DNA from: JABFWF01 sp035539135
GTDB taxonomy: Bacteria; Pseudomonadota; Gammaproteobacteria; Xanthomonadales; Xanthomonadaceae
Assembly (NCBI GenBank): GCA_035539135.1
Contig: DATLJD010000009.1
Location: forward strand, 1 to 64,000
Reading direction: 5' to 3'
Length of the DNA: 64,000 nt
Under the pieces are notes generated by a model. That model ran no database searches. It was not told where the DNA came from and saw nothing but the letters and a program-made list of their open reading frames with translations. Made by a program: the position numbers and the translations under genes. Shown here piece after piece: positions 30,558 to 38,589 of this stretch (position 1 is the first letter of the stretch; each line of letters begins with the position of its first letter).

Positions 30558-32155
30558 GCGCCCACCTGATCGTCCTGCCCATCGTGCTGCCGCTGCTCGC
30601 GGCCGCGCTGCAGTTGCTGGCCGGCGACCGCCGGCAGCGCCTGGTGATGGCGCTCAGCCTGGCCTCGGGCGCCGCGCTGGTGGCGGTCGCGACGGCGCTG
30701 CTGCTGGCCGCGACCCGGCAGGACGGCGGCGGCACCGCCACGATGGTGTACCGGCTCGGCGACTGGCCCGCGCGCTTCGGCATCGTGCTGGTGCTCGACC
30801 GGTTGTCGGCCCTGATGGTGCTGCTCACCGCGGTGGTGGCGCTGGCCGTGCTGCCGGCCGCGCTCGGCCGCTGGCAGCATCGCGGCAGCTACTTCCAGCC
30901 CCTGTTCCAGTTCCTGCTGATGGGGCTGAACGGCGCCTTCCTCACCGGCGACCTGTTCAACCTGTTCGTGTTCTTCGAAGTGCTGCTGGCGGCGTCCTAT
31001 GGCCTTGCGCTGCACGGTTCCGGCGCGCGCCGGGTGAGCGCCGGCCTGCACTACATCGCGGTCAACCTGACCGCCTCGATGCTGTTCCTGCTCGGCGTGA
31101 GCCTGATCTTCGGCGTCACCGGCACGCTCAACATGGCGGCGCTGGCCGAGCGGGTGCCGGCGTTGGCCGGCAACAGCCGCGCGCTGCTGCACGCCGGCGC
31201 GGCGATCCTCGCCATCGCGTTCCTGGTCAAGACCGCGATGTGGCCGCTGGGCTTCTGGCTGCCGCGCACCTACGCGGCGTCCGCGCCGGCGGTGGCGGCG
31301 ATGTTCGCACTGATGACCAAGGTCGGCGTGTACGTGCTGCTGCGCCTCGGGTTGCTGGTGTTCGGCGACGGCGCCGGGCCGACATCGCGCCATTTCGGCA
31401 GCGAGTGGCTGCTGTGGGGCGGCATCGCCACGATCGCCTTCGGCATCGTCGGCATGCTGGCCGCGCGCGACCTCGGCAAGCTGGCCGGCTACAACGTGCT
31501 GGTTTCCTCCGGCACGCTGCTCGGCGCGGTCGGCCTGCACCATCCGGCGGTGACCGCCGGGGCGCTGGCCTACCTGGTCGTGTCCACGCTCGGCATCGCC
31601 GCGCTGTTCCTGGTCGCGGGCCTGGTGTCGGTGGAAGGCGACGAGGACGAGGACGATGCGCTGTCGCTGGAACCCTACGATCCGGCCGACGAGGCCCGCA
31701 GCCGGCTGTACGCCGACGAGGACGAGAGCCGCGTGGTGATCCCGGCGCCGGTGGCCATGCTGGCGGTCAGCTTCGTCGCCTGCGCGCTGCTGCTGGCCGG
31801 GCTGCCGCCGCTGTCGGGCTTCCTCGCCAAGTTCGCGATGCTCGCGCCGATGCTGGAAGCGCCGGCGGGCAACGGCGGCCCCGTCCTGTTCGCGTCGGTG
31901 ATCGCGGCGGGCTTCGTCACCGTGATCGCGATGTGCCGCGCCGGCATCCAGGTGTTCTGGGCCGAGCCCGACCGGCGCTTCCCGCAGGCGCGGGTCACCG
32001 AGGTCGGCGCGATCGTGCTGCTGCTGGGCCTGTGCCTGGCGTTGACCGTGATCGTCGACGGGCCCTTGCGCTTCCTCGCCGACGCCGCGCGCCAGCTGCA
32101 CGCCCCGGCGAACTACGTGCAGGGCGTGCTGCAGGCGCCCGAGGCGATGCCATGA
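30554..32155 (+). CDS. mrpD: Mrp antiporter subunit D
   Basis: A 533-residue NuoM/N-like polytopic protein. Conserved segments are LFNLFVFFEVLLAASYGLAL, AFLVKTAMWPLGFWLPRTYA (ion-path Lys) and LAGLPPLSGFLAKF. Between two helices near residues 355-395 lies a very acidic loop (EGDEDEDDALSLEPYDPADE), a feature seen in PhaD-type subunits. GTG start overlapping the mrpC stop (GTGA). It works with the A subunit in the proton/cation pathway. Confidence 0.94.
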   Translation: MSAHLIVLPIVLPLLAAALQLLAGDRRQRLVMALSLASGAALVAVATALLLAATRQDGGGTATMVYRLGDWPARFGIVLVLDRLSALMVLLTAVVALAVLPAALGRWQHRGSYFQPLFQFLLMGLNGAFLTGDLFNLFVFFEVLLAASYGLALHGSGARRVSAGLHYIAVNLTASMLFLLGVSLIFGVTGTLNMAALAERVPALAGNSRALLHAGAAILAIAFLVKTAMWPLGFWLPRTYAASAPAVAAMFALMTKVGVYVLLRLGLLVFGDGAGPTSRHFGSEWLLWGGIATIAFGIVGMLAARDLGKLAGYNVLVSSGTLLGAVGLHHPAVTAGALAYLVVSTLGIAALFLVAGLVSVEGDEDEDDALSLEPYDPADEARSRLYADEDESRVVIPAPVAMLAVSFVACALLLAGLPPLSGFLAKFAMLAPMLEAPAGNGGPVLFASVIAAGFVTVIAMCRAGIQVFWAEPDRRFPQARVTEVGAIVLLLGLCLALTVIVDGPLRFLADAARQLHAPANYVQGVLQAPEAMP

Positions 32156-32652
32156 GCCGCGGGCTGCGCGCGCGCCTGCTGCCCTACCCGTTGCTGTCGG
32201 CGGTGCTGGCGCTGACCTGGCTGCTGCTGAACCAGAGCATCGCGCCCGGCACCGTGCTGCTCGGCACGCTGCTGGCGATCGCGCTGGGCAAGGTCTTCGG
32301 CCGCCTGCATCCGCCGAAGGCGCGGGCGCGCAAGCCGCTGCTGGCGCTGCGCCTGCTGCTGCGGGTGGCGCACGACATCGTGCGCTCGAACATCGCGGTG
32401 GCCCGGCTGATCCTCGGCGGCGCGCGGCCGGCCAATTCCGGCTTCGTCGCCATTCCGCTCACCCTCACCGACCGCTACGGCCTCGCCGTGCTGGCCTGCA
32501 TCATCACCTCGACGCCCGGCACCGTCTGGGTCAGCCACGATCCGGAGGAGCGGCGGCTGCTGATCCACGTGCTCGATCTCGTCGACGAGGAGAGCTGGAT
32601 CCGCTCGATCAGGCAACGCTACGAGCACCCCCTGCTGGAGATCTTCGAATGA
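32152..32652 (+). CDS. mrpE: Mrp antiporter subunit E
   Basis: A 166-residue protein with N-terminal membrane helices (LLSAVLALTWLLLNQSIAPG; VLLGTLLAIALGKVFG) and a soluble C-terminal part. The family block GLAVLACIITSTPGTVWV and the end HVLDLVDEESWIRSIRQRYE are diagnostic of MnhE/MrpE. ATGA overlap with mrpD. Confidence 0.94.
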   Translation: MSRGLRARLLPYPLLSAVLALTWLLLNQSIAPGTVLLGTLLAIALGKVFGRLHPPKARARKPLLALRLLLRVAHDIVRSNIAVARLILGGARPANSGFVAIPLTLTDRYGLAVLACIITSTPGTVWVSHDPEERRLLIHVLDLVDEESWIRSIRQRYEHPLLEIFE

Positions 32653-32930
32653 GCCATGCCCTGCTCGCCATCGCGATCGTGCTGGCCCAGTTCCTGCTGC
32701 TGCTGGCGATGGGCTGCTCGCTGGTGCGCATGCTGCGCGGGCCGCGCGCGCAGGACCGGGCGCTGGCGCTGGACGCGCTGTACGTCAACGCGATGATCCT
32801 GCTGCTCACGATCGGCATCCGCACCGGCAGCGTGCTGTACTTCGAGGCCGGCCTGATCATCGCCCTGCTCGGCTTCGCCAGCACCATGGCGATGTCGAAG
32901 TTCCTGATGCGCGGGGAGGTGATCGAATGA
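32649..32930 (+). CDS. mrpF: Mrp antiporter subunit F
   Basis: A 93-residue protein with three membrane helices and the family signature RMLRGPRAQDRALALDALYV. The last helix is EAGLIIALLGFASTMAMSKF. It overlaps mrpE and mrpG by 4 nt each, consistent with stoichiometric translation of the complex. Confidence 0.94.
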   Translation: MSHALLAIAIVLAQFLLLLAMGCSLVRMLRGPRAQDRALALDALYVNAMILLLTIGIRTGSVLYFEAGLIIALLGFASTMAMSKFLMRGEVIE

Positions 32931-33286
32931 ACCACCTGGACGCGCTGCCGCCGTGGGCGGCGATCGTGGTCGCGGTGCTGGTGGTCGCCGGCGCGCTGCT
33001 GGCCTTCATCGGCTCGCTCGGGCTGCTGCGCCTGCGCAACTTCTACCAGCGCGTGCACGCGCCGACGCTCGGCACGACGCTGGGGACCTTCCTGGTGCTG
33101 GCCGCCTCGATCACCTGCTATTCGGTGCTGGACCAGCGCCCGGTCTTCCACGAGATCCTGATCGGCGCGTTCCTCACCGCGACCACCCCGATCACCCTGA
33201 TGCTGCTGGTGCGCGCCGCGCTGTACCGCGACCGCGAGGAGGGCTCCGACGCGGTCCCGCGGGCGCCGGACCGTGAGCGGGGCTGA
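32927..33286 (+). CDS. mrpG: Mrp antiporter subunit G
   Basis: A 119-residue protein with three membrane helices and the signature GSLGLLRLRNFYQRVHAPTL, then AFLTATTPITLMLLVRAALY. It completes a full A/B-C-D-E-F-G set. The stop lies 4 nt from that of convergent ridA, with no visible terminator in between. Confidence 0.94.
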   Translation: MNHLDALPPWAAIVVAVLVVAGALLAFIGSLGLLRLRNFYQRVHAPTLGTTLGTFLVLAASITCYSVLDQRPVFHEILIGAFLTATTPITLMLLVRAALYRDREEGSDAVPRAPDRERG

Positions 33287-33290
33287 TCGC

Positions 33291-33671
33291 TCAGTCCAGC
33301 ACCATGATCCCGTCGACCTCGAACGCGGCGCCACGCGGCAGCGCCGCGGCCTGGATGGTGGAGCGCGCCGGGTACGGCTTGCTGAAGTACTCGGCCATCA
33401 CCGCGTTGACCCGGGCGAAATCGGACAGGTCGGTGAGGTAGAGGCCGAGCCGCACGACCCGGTCGAACGAGCCGCCGGCGGCCTCGCACACCGCGCGCAG
33501 GTTCTCGAACGCGCGCCGCGCCTGCGCCTCGATGTCGCCCTCCACCATCTGCCCGGTTTCCGGCACCAGCGGCGTCTGCCCGGACAGGTAGACGGTATTG
33601 CCGGCGCGGATCGCCTGCGAGTAGGGGCCGATGGCCGCGGGGGCGTGGTCGCTGTGGATGGGCTGGCGCAT
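33291..33671 (-). CDS. ridA: RidA family enamine/imine deaminase
   Basis: A 126-residue member of the YjgF/YER057c/UK114 family, which hydrolyses reactive 2-aminoacrylate and other enamines from PLP enzymes. Family blocks are APAAIGPYSQAIRAGNTVYL, SGQTPLVPETGQMV, QARRAFENLRAVCEAAG and YPARSTIQAAALPRGAAFEV; the latter holds the catalytic Arg in the PARST motif. ATG 33671 gives the usual family length. It is downstream of spoT on the same strand (69-nt gap), a conserved linkage in xanthomonads. Confidence 0.95.
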   Translation of the reverse strand: MRQPIHSDHAPAAIGPYSQAIRAGNTVYLSGQTPLVPETGQMVEGDIEAQARRAFENLRAVCEAAGGSFDRVVRLGLYLTDLSDFARVNAVMAEYFSKPYPARSTIQAAALPRGAAFEVDGIMVLD

Positions 33672-33740
33672 GGCGGGATCCGCTGGGTGGGGATGCGCGA
33701 ATCGTAAAGGCAAACCGGCCGTCGCGCTGCCCGCCGCGCC

Positions 33741-35930
33741 CTACAGCCGCTGCACCCCGTGCACCACGCCGAGCCGGCGCACACGGCGGATGACGTCGGC
33801 CATGTGCTTGCGGTCGCGCACCGCGATCGAGAAGCGGATCGCGGCGACGTTGCTGTCGCGCTCGAGGTATTCCACGCCGTCGATGTTGGATTCGGCCTCG
33901 GCGATCGCCGCCGCGACCTGGGCCAGCACGCCGGGGCGGTTCTCGACCTCGATCGCCAGCGCGGCGCGGAAGTCGCCGGAGACTTCGCGGTCCCAGCCGA
34001 TCGGCACCCAGCGCTCTGGCGACTTGCGGTAGTCGGCGACGTTCGGGCACTCCATCCGGTGCACCACGAGGCCGCGGCCGGTGGTGTGGTAGCCCATGAT
34101 CTCGTCGCCGGGGATCGGCATGCAGCAGTTGGCGAAGGTGATCACGCCGCGCTCGTGGCCGGTGATCAGGATCCGTTCGCCGTGCACGCGCGGTTCGAAC
34201 TTCGGCCGCTGCGGCTCCGCCGTGCCGGGCGCCTTGCCCGCCTGCGCCAATGCCTGCGCGACCTGCGACGGCATCCGGTTGCCGAGCGCGATGTCGGCCA
34301 GCAGCGCCTCCAGCCGCGGATAGCGGTGCTCGGCGAGGAAAGCGTCCAGCTGCGCGGGCGGCAGCCGGTCCAGCGAGGTGCCCAGGCCCTCCAGCGCGCG
34401 GTCGAGCATGCGGTGGCCGAGCTGCACCGCGTCCTCGTGCTCGAGGTGCTTGAGCTGGTGGCGGATCGCGGTGCGCGCCTTGCCGGTGACCACGAACTCC
34501 AGCCACTGCGGTTGCGGCGCCGCCGACGGCGCGGTGATCACCTCCACCTTCTGCCCGCTCGCGAGCTTGGTGCGCAGCGGCACCAGCCGCTTGTCCACGC
34601 GCGCGGCGACCGCGTGGTTGCCGAGGTCGGTGTGCACCGAATAGGCGAAGTCGAGCGCGGTCGCGTTGCGCGGAAGGGCGAGGATGTCGCCCTTGGGCGT
34701 GAACAGGTAGACCTCGTCGGGGAACAGGTCGACCTTGACGTTCTCGAGGAATTCCAGCGAGGAACCGGTCGCGCGCTGGCTCTCCAGCAGGTTGCTGATC
34801 CACGACTGCGCGCGGCTCTGCGCGCTGGTGGTCGCGCCACCGTGCTTGTAGGCCCAGTGCGCGGCGATCCCGCGCTCGGCGATCAGGTCCATCTCCTCGG
34901 TGCGGATCTGCACCTCGATCGGCGAGCCGTAGGGGCCGAACAGCACCGTGTGCAGCGACTGGTAGCCGTTCGCCTTGGGGATCGCGATGAAGTCGCGGAA
35001 GCGGCCGTCCAGCGGCTTGAAGGCCGAATGCACCACGCCCAGCGCGTGGTAGCACTCCGGCACCGAGCGCAGCACGATGCGGAAGCCGAACACGTCCATC
35101 ACCTGGTCGAAGGATTTCCCCTCGCCGCGCATCTTGCTGTAGATGCTCCAGGGCGACTTGACCCGGCCGACCAGCCGGTACTGCAGGCCTTCCTTGGTCA
35201 GCCGCTGGGCGAGCTGCGCCTCGATCCGCGCCAGCGCCTCGCGGCGCAGCAGCGGCTGGGTGCGGATGCGCTTCTCCAGCACCGCGTGCCGCCACGGATA
35301 CAGCCCGCGGAAGCCGAGGTCCTGCAGCTCCGCCTTGAACAGGTTCATGCCCAGGCGCTGGGCGATCGGCGCGTGGATCTCCAGCGTCTCGCGGGCGATG
35401 CGCACGCGCGCCTCGGGCGTCTGCGCGCCGAGGGTGCGCATGTTGTGCAGCCGATCGGCGAGCTTGATCAGGATCACCCGCAGGTCGCGCGCCATCGCCA
35501 GCAGCATCTTGCGGAAGCTTTCCGCCGCGGCCTCCTGGCGGTCGGCGAACTGCAGCTTGTCCAGCTTGGTGACGCCGTCGACCAGCTCGGCGACGGTCTC
35601 GCCGAATTCGCTGGCGATGGTCGCGCGGGCGAGCGGGGTGTCCTCGAGGGTGTCGTGCAGGATCGCCGCGACCAGGGTCTCGACGTCCACCCGCTGCTCG
35701 GCGAGCACCGCCGCGACCGCGACCGGATGGGTGATGTAGGGCTCGCCCGAGCGCCGGGTCTGGCCGGCGTGGGCGGCGGCGCCGACCGCCCAGGCGCGCC
35801 GCAACAGGCGCTGCTGCTCGGCCGGCAGGTAGCTGGTGGCCCGCTGCAGCGCGCGCATGTAGTCGGGCAGCGCCTCCTCGGGAGGCGCCGGAATCGACGC
35901 GAGCGCGTGGGCGGGGTCGCCGGAAGTCAT
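33741..35930 (-). CDS. spoT: Bifunctional (p)ppGpp synthetase/hydrolase
   Basis: A 729-residue RelA/SpoT homologue controlling the stringent response. The N-terminal HD hydrolase domain is intact (GQTRRSGEPYITHPVAVAAV; AAILHDTLEDTPL; KLADRLHNMRTL). The synthetase domain has FRDFIAIPKANGYQSLHT and VQIRTEEMDLIAERGIAAHW. A TGS domain (VYLFTPKGDILALPRNATAL), helical/zinc-finger-like region (ITFANCCMPIPGDEIMGYHT) and C-terminal ACT domain (VLAQVAAAIAEAESNIDGVE) follow. Intact HD and synthetase motifs support bifunctionality. The gene is 117 nt downstream of rpoZ with a hairpin between, so it probably has its own promoter or reads through. Confidence 0.96.
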   Translation of the reverse strand: MTSGDPAHALASIPAPPEEALPDYMRALQRATSYLPAEQQRLLRRAWAVGAAAHAGQTRRSGEPYITHPVAVAAVLAEQRVDVETLVAAILHDTLEDTPLARATIASEFGETVAELVDGVTKLDKLQFADRQEAAAESFRKMLLAMARDLRVILIKLADRLHNMRTLGAQTPEARVRIARETLEIHAPIAQRLGMNLFKAELQDLGFRGLYPWRHAVLEKRIRTQPLLRREALARIEAQLAQRLTKEGLQYRLVGRVKSPWSIYSKMRGEGKSFDQVMDVFGFRIVLRSVPECYHALGVVHSAFKPLDGRFRDFIAIPKANGYQSLHTVLFGPYGSPIEVQIRTEEMDLIAERGIAAHWAYKHGGATTSAQSRAQSWISNLLESQRATGSSLEFLENVKVDLFPDEVYLFTPKGDILALPRNATALDFAYSVHTDLGNHAVAARVDKRLVPLRTKLASGQKVEVITAPSAAPQPQWLEFVVTGKARTAIRHQLKHLEHEDAVQLGHRMLDRALEGLGTSLDRLPPAQLDAFLAEHRYPRLEALLADIALGNRMPSQVAQALAQAGKAPGTAEPQRPKFEPRVHGERILITGHERGVITFANCCMPIPGDEIMGYHTTGRGLVVHRMECPNVADYRKSPERWVPIGWDREVSGDFRAALAIEVENRPGVLAQVAAAIAEAESNIDGVEYLERDSNVAAIRFSIAVRDRKHMADVIRRVRRLGVVHGVQRL

Positions 35931-35984
35931 GCCGCCAGCGTACGGCGGGACGCGCGAATCGGGAATAGCGGGCCCGAAACGACG

Positions 35985-36006
35985 AAGCCCCGCGCGGGCG
36001 GGGCTT
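35985..36006 (-). terminator. Terminator-like hairpin between rpoZ and spoT
   Basis: A 9-bp stem (AAGCCCCGC with GCGGGGCTT) and a 4-nt loop, ending in TTCGTCGTTT on the minus strand, 42 nt beyond the rpoZ stop. Likely a partial terminator or attenuator that lowers readthrough into spoT. Confidence 0.65.
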
Positions 36007-36047
36007 GCGGAGGAGGCCGCGGGGCGCGGCTCCGGCGGCCGCGGACG

Positions 36048-36347
36048 TCAGTCGTCGTTCTTGGACATGTCGTCGTCGGCGACGACCTCGGCGGCGGCCC
36101 ACTCCAGCGCCTCGCGCTCCTTGCGCTCGCGCTCGGCCTTCTCCACGGCCTCGACGTAGTCGTTGTCGATGCGACGGGCGGCGATCTCGCGCAGCGCCAG
36201 CACGGTCGGCTTGTCGTTGGACTCGCTGTTGTCGATCTGCGGCTCGACGCCGTTGGCGAGCTGGCGCGCGCGCTTGGCGGCCATCATGACGAGCTCGAAG
36301 CGGTTGTCGATCACCTGCAGGCAATCTTCGACGGTAATGCGGGCCAT
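36048..36347 (-). CDS. rpoZ: RNA polymerase omega subunit
   Basis: A 99-residue protein starting MARITVEDCLQVIDNRFELV, followed by AAKRARQLANG and KPTVLALREIAARRI, the omega signature. The C-terminal tail is acidic and variable. Omega aids assembly of the RNA polymerase beta-prime subunit and forms a ppGpp-binding site in proteobacteria, a functional link to adjacent spoT. ATG 36347 with GGGAG upstream is used; the longer frame has an unrelated N-terminus. Confidence 0.96.
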   Translation of the reverse strand: MARITVEDCLQVIDNRFELVMMAAKRARQLANGVEPQIDNSESNDKPTVLALREIAARRIDNDYVEAVEKAERERKEREALEWAAAEVVADDDMSKNDD

Positions 36348-36482
36348 GCGGACTCCCGGACGGGCCGGCGGCCTGTCCTGACTGGAACGGAAGGGGGTGC
36401 GCATTGTAGGGCCGGTCTTCTCTGTAGACAAGCTTCCTTTTATGAATCAGGCGCTTAGGCGGATACGGCGAGGCGAGGCGCC

Positions 36483-36944
36483 TCAAGCCCCGTCCTGCAG
36501 CGCCTCCCACAGCAGGTCGAGGCTGCCGCGCAGTTGCCGAAGCCGGGCAGCCCCCAGCCGGCGACCGAGCCGGGCCTCGAGTTCGCGCCCGAACCCGCGA
36601 ACGTCGCGCGCGTAACGGCGACCGCGGGCGGTCAGCCGGACGCGGACCGCGCGCGCGTCCTCCGGGTCCGGCATGCGCTCGACGTAGCCCGAGGCCACCA
36701 GCGCGTCGACCAGGGCGCCGGCAGACTGTTTGGTGATGTTCGCTGTCGCGGCCAGCGCCGTGAGGCGCTCCCCCCCGGGCGCCTGCCACAGCGGCTGCAA
36801 TACGGCGGCATGCGCGGGACGAATGTCGTGGTAGTCCGTCGTCTCCAGCCAGCGAGCGTACTCGCGGGCCATGGCGAAATGGATCAGGCGGAACATCGCA
36901 CCCAAGGTGGGCCGGCGATCTGGAACCGGATCGGCAATTGACAT
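36483..36944 (-). CDS. MarR family transcriptional regulator
   Basis: A 153-residue winged-helix repressor. An N-terminal dimerisation helix (TLGAMFRLIHFAMAREYARW) is followed by the DNA-binding helix region LTALAATANITKQSAGALVD and the beta-wing YVERMPDPEDARAVRVRLTA. ATG 36944 lies only 6 nt after a good -10 box (TATACT, 36956-36951), so the mRNA is probably leaderless or nearly so. It is divergent from the VOC-hydrolase pair and very likely represses both itself and that pair through the operator at 36947-36985. The ligand is unknown. Confidence 0.9.
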   Translation of the reverse strand: MSIADPVPDRRPTLGAMFRLIHFAMAREYARWLETTDYHDIRPAHAAVLQPLWQAPGGERLTALAATANITKQSAGALVDALVASGYVERMPDPEDARAVRVRLTARGRRYARDVRGFGRELEARLGRRLGAARLRQLRGSLDLLWEALQDGA

Positions 36945-36946
36945 GT

Positions 36947-36985
36947 GGTCAGTATACCTGACTAAAATAGACAGGAAAACTGACC
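36947..36985. promoter_or_regulatory. Divergent promoter and MarR operator
   Basis: Two 16-bp arms (36947-36962 and 36970-36985) form an imperfect inverted repeat, 13 of 16 positions matching. Each arm is itself a GTCAG-n5-CTGAC-like dyad (the right arm has one mismatch), with centres 23 bp apart, two helical turns. The left arm covers the minus-strand TATACT -10 of the MarR gene. A plus-strand TTGACA (36938-36943) and TAAAAT (36963-36968) with 19-bp spacing flank it for the VOC gene. The layout predicts cooperative autorepression. Confidence 0.72.
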
Positions 36986-37000
36986 AATCGGAGAACCCTT

Positions 37001-37489
37001 GTGATCCACCATGTTTCCATCCCCGCCGCCGATCCACGCCATGTCGCCCAGGTGCTCGGCGAGTTGCTGGGCGGCTATGCAGGGCCCTTCATCGGCCCGA
37101 TCCCGGGCGCGTGGGTCGCCTATGCCGACGACGCTCACGGCACCGGCATCGAGGTCTATCCCGCCGGCACCACGCTGGTCCCGGGCTCGCGGGACGACGA
37201 ACAGGGCCAGGTGGTCGTCGCCGAGGCGCCCGCCGCGGTGGCCTTCCACGTCCTGCTGTCGGTGCCGGCGCGGCGCGAGACGATCGAAGCGGTCGGGGCG
37301 CGCGAGGGCTGGCGCACCCGACACTTCTGGCGCGGGCCGCCCGGCAACCCGCTGTTCGAGCTCTACGAGTTCTGGGTCGAGAACCGGGTGATGCTCGAGC
37401 TGGCGACGGCGGACATGGTGCCGGCCTACGCCCGCATCGCGAACGCCGGGGCACAGCGCCTGCTGCTGGCCAAGCGGGCGCTGCGATGA
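37001..37489 (+). CDS. VOC (glyoxalase-like) family protein
   Basis: A 162-residue protein starting at GTG 37001 with GGAG 7 nt upstream. The opening MIHHVSIPAADPRHVAQVL and later GTGIEVYPAGTTL resemble vicinal-oxygen-chelate fold proteins. A second half (AVAFHVLLSVPARRETIEAV; GPPGNPLFELYEFWVENRV) would supply the paired beta-alpha-beta-beta-beta unit. The first His and a Glu in IEVYP are plausible metal ligands. The reaction is unknown: isomerase, dioxygenase or resistance functions are all possible. It overlaps the next gene by 4 nt and is divergent from its putative MarR repressor, suggesting response to a small toxic molecule. Confidence 0.8.
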   Translation: MIHHVSIPAADPRHVAQVLGELLGGYAGPFIGPIPGAWVAYADDAHGTGIEVYPAGTTLVPGSRDDEQGQVVVAEAPAAVAFHVLLSVPARRETIEAVGAREGWRTRHFWRGPPGNPLFELYEFWVENRVMLELATADMVPAYARIANAGAQRLLLAKRALR

Positions 37490-38589
37490 GCGGGCCCGAG
37501 GTTTCCGGGGACGGACCCGCGCAGCCGGACCGCCGCCTGCGCCGCGCCGCCGGGATCCTCACGTTCGCCACGGGAGGCCTGGTCGCCCTCGCGCTGGGCG
37601 GGGCGGCCCTGCTGCTCGCTCCCTACTGGTCGCGTGTGCGCTACATCGCGCCGGACGCCGCCGCTGGCTTCCGCGCCGGCTATTACCTGTACCTGCCCGC
37701 TGCGCCGCGGCGCGACGGCGCCGGGCGGGCGACCTTGCTGGTGCAGCCGAACAATTCCGGCACGACCACCGACGACGACGCAGTGCAGCGCCGCGACGCC
37801 TGGTGGACCGGATTCGAACGCAAGCGCATCGCGGACCGGCTCGGCACGCCGCTGCTGGTGCCCGCTTTCCCACGCCCGGCGCGCGCCTGGCAGGTGTACA
37901 CCCACGCGCTCGACCGCGACACCCTGACCACGCGCGATCCGGTGCTGGCGCGGCCAGACCTGCAGCTGATCGCGATGATCGACGATGCCCGCGCCAGGCT
38001 GGGCGCGGAGGGCCTGCCGGTCGCACCCCGCGTCCTCGTGCAGGGCTTTTCGGCGAGCGGCATGTTCGCCAACCGCTTCACCGCACTGCACCCGGACCGC
38101 GTACGGGCGGCGGCCGTGGGTTCGCCCGGCGGCTGGCCGATCGCGCCGGTCGCGATCGCGCGCGGACAGGCCCTGCCCTATCCCGCCGGGATCGCCGATC
38201 TTCGCGCGCTCACCGGGCGGCCATTCGACGCCGCCACGTTCGACAGGGTGCCTCAACTGATCTACATGGGCGGCAAGGACGACAACGATTCGCTGGACCA
38301 GCGCGACGGCTGGGACGCGGCGGCGGCGGCCGACGTGAATCGGTTGTTCGGCGCCACCCCGCTGGCGCGCTGGCCGCGGGCCTTGGCCCTGTACCGGCGG
38401 GCCGGTAGCCACGCGCGCTTCGAACTGGTGCCCGGCGTGGGACACGACCGCAAGGCGCTGCAGGAGCACGCGACCGCCTTCTTCGAACAGGTGCTGGCGA
38501 CGGGCCGTGCGGCGGACGCGCGGCCCGCCCCGCCGGCGGCGGCCGCGAAGCACGTCAGTCGCCCCCCAGCAGGGTCGCGATCAGGCTAG
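37486..38589 (+). CDS. Membrane-anchored alpha/beta-hydrolase-like protein
   Basis: A 367-residue protein. The N-terminal segment ILTFATGGLVALALGGAALL would anchor or export it. The catalytic layout fits alpha/beta hydrolases: nucleophile elbow GFSASG, acid in LIYMGGKDDND and His in LVPGVGHDRK. A loop PNNSGTTTDDD near residue 85 may form part of the oxyanion region. The last residues (PPAAAAKHVSRPPAGSRSG) are low-complexity, and the final 35 nt overlap the convergent gmk, suggesting the natural end was altered when this cassette joined gmk. The substrate is unknown; it is co-expressed with the VOC gene (ATGA overlap). Confidence 0.82.
   Translation: MSGPEVSGDGPAQPDRRLRRAAGILTFATGGLVALALGGAALLLAPYWSRVRYIAPDAAAGFRAGYYLYLPAAPRRDGAGRATLLVQPNNSGTTTDDDAVQRRDAWWTGFERKRIADRLGTPLLVPAFPRPARAWQVYTHALDRDTLTTRDPVLARPDLQLIAMIDDARARLGAEGLPVAPRVLVQGFSASGMFANRFTALHPDRVRAAAVGSPGGWPIAPVAIARGQALPYPAGIADLRALTGRPFDAATFDRVPQLIYMGGKDDNDSLDQRDGWDAAAAADVNRLFGATPLARWPRALALYRRAGSHARFELVPGVGHDRKALQEHATAFFEQVLATGRAADARPAPPAAAAKHVSRPPAGSRSG

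Noticed and set aside
36871..37485. Longer plus-strand start for the hydrolase running through the MarR and VOC region
   Set aside because: The frame is antisense or out of frame to well-supported MarR and VOC genes. The hydrolase has its own ATG at 37486 overlapping the VOC stop.
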